A stretch of 35,111 nucleotides of DNA from the NCBI GenBank assembly GCA_003427395.1, contig BFEA01001025.1, positions 34,033-69,143 of the forward strand, written 5' to 3'. The DNA comes from Chara braunii (lineage: Eukaryota; Streptophyta; Charophyceae; Charales; Characeae). Position 1 is the first letter of the stretch. Every line of letters starts with the position of its first letter. The notes under the pieces are model-generated. The model was not told the origin of the DNA and ran no database searches. It worked only from the letters and a program-made list of their open reading frames with translations. Shown here in pieces: positions 17,293 to 26,581 of the stretch. A program made the position numbers and the translations under genes.

Positions 17293-17337
17293 CCTCCTGA
17301 TGAGTCTACCTGCGGTGGTAGACGAAACGCGTCGAGG
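17293..17337 (+). ncRNA. Type I hammerhead ribozyme with minimal stem III
   Basis: The core elements occur in order: CTGATGA (17297-17303), GAAA (17324-17327) and the cleavage triplet GTC (17331-17333). Stem II is a perfect 7-bp helix, GTCTACC (17304-17310) with GGTAGAC (17317-17323), closing the 6-base loop TGCGGT. Stem I pairs CCTC (17293-17296) with GAGG (17334-17337). Stem III is minimal: AC and GT around GC. Self-cleavage would fall after C17333. Type I hammerheads with very short stem III are known from Penelope-like elements and animal satellite repeats, where activity often needs a dimer. No reverse transcriptase or second copy is seen nearby, so the host element is unidentified. Confidence 0.88.
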
Positions 17338-17344
17338 AAGTGAC

Positions 17345-17950
17345 CGCGTTGTTTGCTGTGATTGATTTTTGAACAGAGTTCCAGTCTTTTCGACTTTCTA
17401 TTTAATGTGTGCGTAGCAGACCGTTTTTCATGGGTGAACCTTTTTTTGTCTGCTCTCATGCTTGTACTGTCTTGCCGGGCTGTCCTTTCCTTTCCTTTAC
17501 TGGCGATTCCCTGACCGTCTTTCTTCTCTGAGTGTATATTTGCCGGGAGGCATTAGAAAACACACTTCAAAACAGGCATTTCCGCCATGGCATCTGCAGC
17601 TATCTATCTGCCCCGAAAATCTCCCCAGGATTCGGGGATTACTTGTACTATATATGGTTGTTACAGTACGGTCAGTACCATTTAGGCTTTGCGGAGTCTG
17701 CGCAGGTAACGGAGGGGCGGCTTGGCTCAACTGATTTAAATTTGCCAAGTGTGAGACAGTAAGATAAAAAGGACACAGTATTTTTCCACTTCGAGTTGAA
17801 GATGCGGCCGCATCTGAAATACATTTGGAGAGTAAGTAGTGCAGCTGGCACTGGTGAGGTCGTTCGTTCTGTTTTTCAAAAGGTCGACGGGGTCAGATAT
17901 GGACCATATGGTGATGGTCTTTGAGTTGATCGGCCTCATGTAAATTCAGA
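17345..17950. other. Region without a recognised gene
   Basis: Short open frames on both strands. I see no domain or RNA family. It would be the 3' product region of the hammerhead transcript if that RNA is made. Confidence 0.45.
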
Positions 17951-17954
17951 GGTC

Positions 17955-18455
17955 AGAGAGTTGTGTTTCACTCATCTGGTTCAATTGGAATTTCAGGGGT
18001 GTTTTAACTGAGCTAGGCCAGTTGGCTGCGAGGTGGTTCTCGCTGGGAAAAGCTGCTCATTTTATGCAAGACATGGCTGAGTCAGACCCCGCAAGGGAGA
18101 GTCCCGGGAGTTGCTTGCCCATGTAAAATCAGAGTTCTGTTTCACTCATCTGGTTCAATTGGAATTTCAGGGGTGTACCAACTGGTTCCACTGGAATTTC
18201 AGGGGTTTACGAACTGGTTCCACTGGAATTTCAGGGGTTTGCCAACTGGTTCCACTGGAATTTCTGGGGTTTACCAACTGGTTCCATGGGAATTTCAGGG
18301 TTTACCGACTGGTTCCACTGGAATTTCAGGGGTGTACCGACTGGTTCCACTGGAATTTCAGGGGTGTACCAACTGAGCTACTACAGGTAGGCCAGTTGGT
18401 AGCGAAGTTGTTCTCACGGGGAAGAGCTTGAAGTTCCCATGTGATGCAAGACATC
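17955..18455. repeat. Duplicated ~170-bp segment with a 32-bp minisatellite
   Basis: TTTCACTCATCTGGTTCAAT opens two related segments (near 17968 and 18140). In the second, a 32-bp unit ACTGGTTCCACTGGAATTTC plus AGGGGTGTACCA is repeated about seven times (starts 18181, 18213, 18245, 18277, 18308, 18340, 18372). All steps are 32 bp except one of 31, so it is not a coding repeat. On the minus strand the array ends in TAGCTCAGTTGGTA, a good match to a tRNA D-arm / A-box. Confidence 0.85.
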
Positions 18456-18759
18456 CCTTGCTGCACTTCTCACAAAATGCGTAGATCGACTAGACTCGGT
18501 GTATCTTTTGCTTTAGAAGGTGGAAAGCTGCGCTTGCCTTCTCTTCTCTTTTGTTGGGGGAAACTGTGGCTGTGGCACACTTTTAGTTTGACATAGGCAA
18601 TAAAAGAAAAAAGTAGTGCCTATGTCATGCATTGGTCTGAGTTCCTAAATGTGCAAGTTTACCGAGGGGGGGTTAAAACTGCCCCAGTCATTAGCTCAAT
18701 TTACCTGAAAGGCCCTTGGGCCTTGGCAGATTGACAGTGCCTTTTTTTTGCTCCGTTTT
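18456..18759. other. Spacer with a degenerate copy of the following repeat
   Basis: GTGCAAGTTTACCGAGGGGG with GGTTAAAACTG near 18650 is a diverged version of the ~100-bp unit that follows. Nothing else is recognised. Confidence 0.5.
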
Positions 18760-19070
18760 GAACTTCTGAGAACAGTTACTGCTGAAGTTGCCCATTTTGA
18801 ACAAGTTCCGAAATGTGCAAGTTTACTGGGGGGTTAAAAATGCGCCTTTAAATTTTGCTCCGTTTTGAACACAGTTACTGCTGAAGTTGCCCATTTTGAA
18901 CAAGTTTCGAATTGTGCAAGTTTACTGGGGGGTTAAAAAATGCGGCTTTAAATTTTGCTCCGTTTTGAGAACAGTTACTGCTGAAGTTGCCCATTTTGAA
19001 CAAGTTCTGAAATGTGCAAGTTTACTGGGGGTTAAAAAATGCGCCTTTAAATTTTGCTCCGTTTTGTTTT
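18760..19070. repeat. ~100-bp tandem repeat, three copies
   Basis: AGTTACTGCTGAAGTTGCCC starts units at 18774, 18873 and 18973; each includes GTGCAAGTTTACTGGGGG and TTAAATTTTGCTCCGTTTTG. The period is 99-100 bp and divergence is low, so the expansion is recent. Unit length is not a multiple of three throughout. Confidence 0.88.
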
Positions 19071-19147
19071 GAACATCCAGTGTGACTGCATAGGGACTTG
19101 CCGCTTTCTTTTTAATTCCTAGAACGGGAGTCTCAGACAGTCGGTCT

Positions 19148-19234
19148 GTCCTCCGGGACATCCGTTAAAATTGGAACGACAAAGAGAGGGGTAATTTGCA
19201 AATGGCCCCTGCGCAAGGAATTAAAAAAAAAAAA
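19148..19234 (+). pseudogene. Truncated, poly(A)-tailed U6 snRNA retropseudogene
   Basis: GTCCTCCGGGACATCCG, TAAAATTGGAACGA and ATGGCCCCTGCGCAAGG match plant U6 snRNA in order. The ACAGAGA region reads ACAAAGAGAGG, so the catalytic box is mutated. The copy stops after GCGCAAGG and runs into AATT and about 12 A, so it looks like an RNA retroposed by LINE machinery. Not expected to function. Confidence 0.75.
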
Positions 19235-19787
19235 CAAGAAAAGGAGACGGTTTAGAGTAGACTGCAGATCGCTCAGATTATCGTCGTGAACGTGATTCAA
19301 GCAGCTGATTTATTAATCGATAGTTACATCTTGACCAAGCTGAAGGGTTCTTCACGCCAGTGGTGCCGTGCTTCACGTGCTTGAGAATGATATGTTGGTG
19401 TCATTCAGCTGCAAGGTGGGAACAGAGAGGAGTGATTCTACTACGAACATTCACAGCTCTTCCACGCTGGAGCGTATTTCAAGGGAAAAGTCCGTGATTG
19501 CCTCTGCACTCTCTGCAACAGGTAAGCTAATCCTCAAAACGTGCCCATCTGGTACATCCCCGTCCCACTCTGACCTGCAATCTCCTGAGTTCTAGTGTTG
19601 TTGTCATGGGTGTTGTTCTGCTTTGGTCCTCGGTGTACGAGTGGTCTGCCTTGTTGGTGCTGTCGTGCTGCCTTGCTGCCCAGGCCTGGCATTTCATTGC
19701 TTCATAGCCTTCATTGGTTTGCTGCCCTGTTGCCTGTTCCTCATCATGATGGCCTGCTGCCTGCCTTGTCAGTCGGCTGCCCCCTCC
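19235..19787. other. Region without a recognised gene
   Basis: Moderately GC-rich, with pyrimidine-rich CTGCCTTG-type runs toward the gap. Short frames only. Confidence 0.45.
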
Positions 19788-19825
19788 CTGTCTCTTATAC
19801 ACATCTAGATGTGTATAAGAGACAG
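19788..19825. other. Tn5/Nextera mate-pair junction adapter (artefact)
   Basis: CTGTCTCTTATACACATCT (19788-19806) is followed directly by its reverse complement AGATGTGTATAAGAGACAG (19807-19825). This is two Tn5 mosaic ends joined, the circularisation junction of Nextera mate-pair libraries. It is untrimmed library sequence, not genome, and lies 12 bases before the N gap. Confidence 0.97.
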
Positions 19826-19837
19826 ATATAGGGTTGT

Positions 19838-19939
19838 NNNNNNNNNNNNNNNNNNNNNNNNNNNNNNNNNNNNNNNNNNNNNNNNNNNNNNNNNNNNNNN
19901 NNNNNNNNNNNNNNNNNNNNNNNNNNNNNNNNNNNNNNN
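19838..19939. other. Assembly gap (102 N)
   Basis: A run of N joins two contigs. The 12 bases between adapter and gap may derive from the other side of a chimeric mate-pair read. Confidence 0.99.
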
Positions 19940-20590
19940 CCCCTCCATATGTGCCTTGCTGGTGCTTCCCGTTCAGTGCCTTCTTGCCTGACTCCCTTGC
20001 TGCCCGTATTGCTGCTCTGTGGCTTGGCTTCTCACTTCACTGCCCACCTGCCTCCCCTTGCCTCCACCTATGTGCTTTGCCGCCTCGCCCTTGCCTTCCT
20101 CCTTGTGATGTCACCTGCTGGTCATCCACTTACAACAGGGGTTAAAGGATATTATTATGACTCAAAATATCAACAGCGGGATTTTACTCCACAGACTGTT
20201 GAGGGTTCAGTCTCCCGATGAGTGGGTGCAAGCCCGGAACAGTCTGTTGTTATCCTTTTCTTTTTTTTGTGTACCTTAAAGTTTTTGTTTTTTCAGAACT
20301 TGTGTTTTCTTTTTCTTCCTTCCACGGTTGCACCTTTCCGACATTTGCTCTAGAGAGGTGGCCATTCAGACTCTTTTCAGAGTACAACGGACTTGTACTG
20401 GAGATATGGCTATATGAATACTATGGCGGCATGGCCTTTTTCTGCGTTTCTGAGTGCCTGAGTCGAGTACCTTCAAGACGTCCCAAATAGTCAGTGACTC
20501 AGAGCCCGTTTTCATGAAGTGCTGGCAACACTATTAGGGGAATTTCCTGTGTTCGGGATGCCTGTGTGACTGTGTCCCTCAGACGTTCAT
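19940..20590. other. Region without a recognised gene
   Basis: CTGCC-rich sequence near the gap, then mixed sequence. No domain, RNA or repeat family recognised. Confidence 0.45.
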
Positions 20591-20725
20591 CTCGTGGCTT
20601 GATGACTCTTAAACCACGAGTAACGACCCCGGCCTTGCAGTCAGAAACTTGTCGCCACAAGAAAACAAGGCCGAAACGTCAAATGCTGGGCCCGCTGTTG
20701 ATAAACTCAATCGGCAGTTGAGTTT
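20591..20725 (+). other. Three consecutive perfect hairpins
   Basis: Hairpin 1: CTCGTGG (20591) with CCACGAG (ending 20620). Hairpin 2: CGGCCTTG (20630-20637) with CAAGGCCG (20666-20673), containing an inner stem CTTGT / ACAAG around CGCC. Hairpin 3: AAACTCAA (20703-20710) with TTGAGTTT (20718-20725), followed by T-rich sequence. The spacing suggests a structured RNA or a palindromic element. No known family is recognised. Confidence 0.5.
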
Positions 20726-20729
20726 TTGT

Positions 20730-21180
20730 TTCGCGACTTCAGAATTTGAGGTGTCCAGGCCGCAGCTCAGGTGACCATGTACTGGTGCTTTAATAGTTGC
20801 ATGAACCTACAGTCTGCAGGGATTCCGATATCATTATGTAAGTAAGTGATAGCCTGCTCTGTTCCAGTGATCCTTGCTGCATCCATGAGTTTTTGTGCTG
20901 CAGCATGCCATGCTCTGTTGGTGTCGCACCTGCCTGCCGTCCCTCTTGCTTTTCTATGTGCTGTCTACAGTGTCTAGGGCATACAGTGTCGCTTGCCTTG
21001 CTGTGTAACAGTTGCTGTGCCCAGACCCGCCTGCCCACCGGACAGGGCGGAGCCCAGAGGGAGATTTACCGGAGACCTACCTGCTTGCGCCATCGCTCCA
21101 GCTTCGTCTTTAGGCGTTCCATTCTGCATCACAGCTGCAAGGTGACACCTTTACGCTGGTCAGTATCTGGTCGGCCATCT
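20730..21180. other. Region without a recognised gene
   Basis: Mixed sequence with Cys-rich short frames. No protein family recognised. Confidence 0.45.
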
Positions 21181-21209
21181 GAGAGAGAGAGAGGGAGAGA
21201 AAGAGAGGG

Positions 21210-21276
21210 TTCTTCTTCTTCTTCTTCTTCTTCTTCTTCTTCTTCTTCTTCTTCTTCTTCTTCTTCTTCTTCTTCT
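21210..21276. repeat. (TTC)n microsatellite
   Basis: About 22 TTC units, preceded by a short GA-rich tract at 21180-21207. Confidence 0.97.
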
Positions 21277-21279
21277 CTC

Positions 21280-21780
21280 CTCCTGTCCTCCATCCTCCAT
21301 CGCTTCTCGTCCTACCTTCCATAGCTCTTTGTCTTCTTCTGGTGACATTAGAGAGAGGGATTTGAGAGATTGAGACTTCATGACATTTGGGCTATATGCC
21401 CCGACTTGGTGACATTTGACATCGGGCTATTGCCCGACTTGTACATTGTGCGGAAAGCGACTTTGGGGGCTTATTATTGGAGACTCGGATTCGTTGGACC
21501 ACTTGTGTTGACAACTTGACATCTCCATCTCCTCCCCCTTCGTCTCTCTCTTTCCCTCCTTCATCCGTGGATGTGTGTCTGGTACAGCACCTCCTCTATG
21601 TATGCAGCGCTGTACCATTTCCCATGATGATGGTTGTGTGTGAAGTCATGCCATTCAGTCATTCATGAGTCAGATCTTGCCATCTTGGTATGTCAGTCTT
21701 CTGCTGTGCATCATTTGCTCTTTCTCTTTGGGTTGGTTCTCAGGATCTGCGACATGCCAGGACTAAGACCCTAGGCATGC
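21280..21780. other. Region without a recognised gene
   Basis: A short direct repeat of GGGCTAT.TGCCCGACTTG-type sequence lies near 21390-21440. Nothing else recognised. Confidence 0.45.

Positions 21781-21782
<2 letters not shown>

Positions 21783-21845
<63 letters not shown>
21783..21845. repeat. (TC)n microsatellite
   Basis: About 31 TC units followed by a C run. Confidence 0.97.
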
Positions 21846-21847
<2 letters not shown>

Positions 21848-22041
21848 CCCATGTGTGTGTTGCTCTGTGACTGACCATCCATGCACAGCACTCCTCACCA
21901 AGACACTAGAATAGTCTTGGCCAATCAAATGCACTCAAGTACACAAGATTGACCAAGTACCAGCAAGTGCGGCTATGGATGCCAACCAGCTCCCTAAGGT
22001 ACAGTCGCTCCGCCTCAGCATTCCCCTCCCCCCTCCCCCCC

Positions 22042-22043
<2 letters not shown>

Positions 22044-22112
<69 letters not shown>
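22044..22112. repeat. (TC)n microsatellite
   Basis: About 34 TC units preceded by C-rich sequence; the second TC array within 300 bp. Confidence 0.97.
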
Positions 22113-22115
<3 letters not shown>

Positions 22116-22712
22116 TGGATACCTCTCTCGTCCCTCTCCCATACTTCCACCGCGCTTGATCTGGCTATGGCTACAGTAACTTCCTATGGATGCCCAGCAC
22201 CGTCGACTACCGTGACTACTATCATCCAGACTCACACAAGGGCACAGGTTGATATATCTCCAAGCAGCACTCCACCAGAGTCTCTCCAAATAGCACAGCA
22301 CATTCGGCCTGGGCTCCCCAGTGAATAGGTGTTGACTCCTTCCCGAGGTGAGGTTTTTGTACTTCCTGATCCGCCTCCAAGATTACATCTGTCGGTTATG
22401 GCCCTTACGGGTTGGTCCCCCTGGCTTTGTCTGTTGTTTCTGGAAGTTCGAGGAACTTTCTGGAAATTGGCTGCTTGACAGGACCATTGGACACATGGGC
22501 TAACGGTTCTTGCTCTCTGCTTAGACCTACTTGTGCCCCCACCTGTAACTGTTATCTACCAGGGACTTACTACCACAACTTACTTAAAGCTACCCCACAC
22601 AGGTATCTGCAATAATTGTACGAAGGAAAGCTACGCTTTGTAGCCATTCGGAACTATTAAACACAGTACAGGGCTGTCCTACCCAAAAATAATGTAAATG
22701 CGGCTAGAGCCC
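22113..22712. other. Region without a recognised gene
   Basis: Unique-looking sequence; short frames only. Confidence 0.45.
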
Positions 22713-22938
22713 AATGGAACAAGGACTGGCACTCAGGACTGGGACTCGAGACTGGGACTCGGGACTAGGACTCAAGACTGGGCTGGGACTGGATGGGACT
22801 CAGGACTGCAGGACGGGACTTGGGACCGAGATTGAGACTAGAACTGGAACTGGAACTGGGACCAGGACTGGAACTGGGATTGGGTCTAGGAGTGGGATTG
22901 GGACTGGGATTGGGATTGGGACTCGAGACTAGGAACGA
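22713..22938. repeat. Degenerate GGGACT hexamer array
   Basis: About 225 bases of GGGACT, GGAACT, GGGATT and AGGACT variants. GGG triplets recur about every six bases on the plus strand, which could support G-quadruplexes. It differs from the usual plant telomere repeat (TTTAGGG). Confidence 0.9.
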
Positions 22939-22976
22939 GGCTACATTGGTGAAATGCTTTCACTCCCGCTGGCGTA

Positions 22977-23360
22977 GGGCCTGGTTGCACAACTCTCCAT
23001 ACGCCAAGTTTGGCGAGTAGGCGCCTGGTTGTACTTACTCGCCAAACTTAGCGAATGAAAATATTCCAGACTGCTCGCCACACCGTCAAAATAAGTTGTG
23101 GCGAGTGTTTTCGGTTTTCCCGCCTGTGCACGGCGGTTTGTGGAGGGTGGTCCTCGGACTGCCCCACAAAACAACTTTCTGGAGAGTGCACGACTTCACG
23201 AGTTTAGATCAGCCAGACAATTTTTTTTAACCTTCCTGTAGAAGAAATATTGTCGCGAGCAGTGCAACCAGGCTTCCATTTCGACACGATTCTCATTTTT
23301 TTTCACTCTCCACCCATCTGCCATGAATTGTGGCAGATGGCGAGTAGTGCAACTAGGCCA
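22977..23360. mobile_element. 384-bp GGGCCT-family element with GTA target duplication
   Basis: Starts GGGCCTGGTTGCACAACTC and ends GAGTAGTGCAACTAGGCCA. Flanks are GTA on both sides (22974-22976 and 23361-23363). Its interior aligns with 12290-12708 (CCGCCTGTGCACGGCGG, CCACAAAACAACTTTCTGGA, GTAGAAGAAAT). It is the cleanest isolated copy of this subfamily. Non-coding. Confidence 0.8.
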
Positions 23361-23363
23361 GTA

Positions 23364-25440
23364 GTTTCGAAGTCCTCCGAGAAATTCTAGAATTGTGTCA
23401 GCTAGCCTAGCACTACGAGTCTGTTCATGGTGGGATACTATTCTAGGATCAGTCTCAGACTCTCAGCTAGTTCATCTTGGGGAAACCACCTATCCTTTTC
23501 TGGGCGCTGGTATTGATATACTTCATATGTACTGATCTATGATCTTCCCTTTCTTTTTGTATGAAGTGGTGCTTCATCAACAATACGGTCTGCATCATAG
23601 CTACCGTCCATGTCAAGGAGAATCGTTGGTGCAGTGAGAATGCAATGGGCGCATAACAGGTGCAATTAATCGTGCTTATTGCTTGCATATTGGAACATCG
23701 AAATGTGGGCATGCAACCTCAAATAGCTTTCAACGACCACATAAAGTATAACTTTGATGAGCACAAACCTTATCCTGACAATTAGTAAGATCTCGTTGCA
23801 TTAAATTACATAAATTTTATACAAGTCACCCAAGCTCAAGTTGTGTAAGTCATGTGATTGAACACGCTTAACACCTTGGTTGTATCGGACCCCTCTACAA
23901 AAATGATCATAAAAGGAGATTGTAGCTAGTTTAAGACTTAAGTTAAAGCATTAGGAAGCCAGTCACTGTAATAATTACAGTACCTAGTCTAAGATTAAGT
24001 ACTAATATGATCATGACATTGTTTAGGATGTATAAATTACTACATCAGATTTTATGATCATAGTACTAAGTATCAGTTTGTGTGACACTCTGTAACCAAA
24101 ACTTTATTCAATTGGACATTGTCAAATTGCTATCATGGTTGTGTATAATCACATGGTCCAGGAGTGCTCGGACCACAATGCTAAAACTTTAAAGTTTGTT
24201 AGGGAGATAGTCACTATTACAGTACCTAGTCTAAAACTAAGTACTACAACAACTTTCATGTTTTGGATGTGTCATCTGTGTAATTATTACATCGGATTTC
24301 ATGAACAATGTCATACTAGGTATCAATCTAGGTCACTGTTATTGTAAGAGTGACTATTAGAGTACCTAGTCTTAAACTAAAACTAAGTAGCATCATGTTT
24401 TAATTAGAATGCATCCTCTTTATATATTATATCGGATTTTATGACATTGTGTAATTATACAGAGGATACATCATAAAGTTAACATGATAGTACTTAGTCT
24501 TAGTCTTGTTGACACTGTGTAACTTAAACTTGTTATCATGGTTGTATATTACTCTATGGAGTGCTCGGACCACAAGGCTTAAAGTTTGTCTTTCAATTCA
24601 ATTTGGTACTTTGGTTGCTCATGTTGTAACGTTGATGTTACAAAGAATTTAACTTTTCGAGTCTTCGATTAAGAATTTAAATTGTGTGCAAATATCATAA
24701 TCATTATAAATTAATGGAATCAATTTATTTCGACGTTTGATGCGATTATATAGGAATTTATTTGAATGTCATGGAACACATAAGTAGTCACTACAACACA
24801 TTATTAATTTAATATCATCAACTTGAAAACAATTGACAAGTTGAACTCATATGACATGAACTCATGACAAACAAAGAAACATTAACTTTGTTAATCTTTC
24901 GGTTAAAATTTCATGAACGCGTTAGGAACTACTACTATAACTGATACAGTACACAATCATTGAATTTCTCAAGACAATTGATAACTTATGATAACTTGAA
25001 GCAAGAAAACTCAAAATGGACCGGGTCACTTAGTCCACATATTATGAATTTGTAACAATAATTATTACAAAAACTTAAAAAAGTTTTCAATAAGAAGATA
25101 CGCAATCTTTCTCAAGACAATTGACAACTTGAAAATTAACAACAATTACTTCAAAAGTTTTCAATAAGAAGGTGTTACTCTAAAAAAAATATACAATACA
25201 GAGGGTACATGGAACCAGTGTATAATGTGTTATTCAAATAAAACTAAGTCTTACAGTACCTAAGGTATGAAAACTCAACTATATCTTTGAAAACTGAGAC
25301 AAACTTTTACCTAACCAAATAGTTTGCAAGGCTATGACTTAGCATGAATAAAAAAAAAACAACGTCCTATACTATGAAAATTTTAACAAATGTGACATTC
25401 TAACATAAAACTTCAAAAACTTTGAGTCTCAATACTCAAA
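23364..25440. repeat. AT-rich region with degenerate tandem blocks
   Basis: TACCTAGTCT with AAACTAAGTA and ATCGGATTT recurs near 23981, 24223 and 24363, and GTGCTCGGACCACAA at 24164 and 24561. The blocks look like old tandem duplications. No gene is visible. Composition changes sharply from the GC-rich left part of the window. Confidence 0.6.
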
Positions 25441-25460
25441 GTGTCAAAAAGTCAAAATGA

Positions 25461-26140
25461 TCAGAAGAAGCATCTTTGCAGAGGGTTACTCCATAATGGA
25501 AATAGAAAAACCTTCAAGGGGTTTCCCATCATTGAGTATAACTCGTCTCGTGGAGAAAAACATATATGTAGCTCAGAGATAAACTTCTGTAAAATCTTTG
25601 TGTCTCCAGTTTTCTGCTCAACGATCATATATTCGCACGTCGAAACAGTCAAAATCTGTCAACTTCACCATGATGACAAACATTTTTCATTCTCTTGCTT
25701 CACATTTGAATATTTTCTCATATTGAATTGAAAACGCTCAAGGACCTCCTTTTGTGATGATCGTCAACCGTTCAGACACTTCAATTTCAGTGACTACCAC
25801 ATTTTTCGCCATCTCCTTCAAAATGATTTAAGTCCGCACGTTGCACATAATAAAAGTTACAATAATATTTTACCGAAGAGAGTTTCAACCATATTTAACT
25901 TCACCATGATGACAAACATTTTTCGTTCTCCCGCTTCACATTTGAATATTTTCTCATATTGAAATGGAAACGCTCCTCCTTTAGTGATGATCGTGAACCG
26001 TTCAGACACTTTAATTTCAGTGACTACCATATTTTTCGCCATCTCCTTTAAAATGATTTGAATCCGCATGTTGCATATAATAAATGTTACAATAATATTT
26101 TACTGAAGTGATTGATTAATCAAAGTTTCAACCATATTAC
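25461..26140 (-). pseudogene. AT-rich coding remnant with a 236-bp tandem duplication
   Basis: Two direct copies start at 25661 and 25897 (AACTTCACCATGATGACAAA) with a 236-bp period and only a few per cent difference. On the minus strand both read LKEMAKN, VTEI.VSER and EKIFKCEA, the first copy with stops. The period is not a multiple of three, so duplication breaks the frame. It may be the 3' end of the DUF7869-like gene upstream; the protein itself is not recognised. Confidence 0.5.
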
Positions 26141-26581
26141 TAGCTAAGGTTTAAACTATCTTCTAATAATATGTGCTCTTTCGATTACGGGCTTCATATC
26201 AGAAAGAGTTCCGGATCGATTTTTAACCTTGGACATGGTGACCTTTGGGTCGCCGTAGTATCACCTGAGCCTGTGAATCGTCTATAATTTTTTGCGCTTA
26301 CACTATCAACTACATGAACACCATATTCTCCAATCAGAGCAGTAGGTGTGTGTGCCGACACTAGCAACCCGGACTTTAGACAAAATTATAAGGTCCGAGT
26401 TGAATAGTTTGGTAAAAACTCTTTCTCTCGATGCTCATTTCTATGCGATTGTCACTGCATCAGCATTCTGCCATTGCTCCTCATCCTCAGTAGATTTTTT
26501 CTACTTTTTCTCCCACACATTCTCATAACGTTCCGTAAGCTTACGAGATTTGCCCGTAGGAATCTAGTATTGAATTTTTAC

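Noticed and set aside
18111-18431. Repetitive 106-codon frame with FHWNFRG-like repeats
   Set aside because: The DNA unit is 32 bp (once 31), so the frame rotates through all three phases. Similar repeats appear in every frame, which fits a minisatellite, not a protein.
19788-19825. 38-bp perfect palindrome as a genomic regulatory or mobile feature
   Set aside because: It equals two joined Tn5 mosaic ends used in Nextera libraries and sits beside an N gap.
20597-20683. TTGATGA ... CGAAACGTC considered as a second hammerhead
   Set aside because: The first block is TTGATGA rather than CTGATGA, no stem II closes between it and the GAAAC, and no stem I pairs around the GTC.
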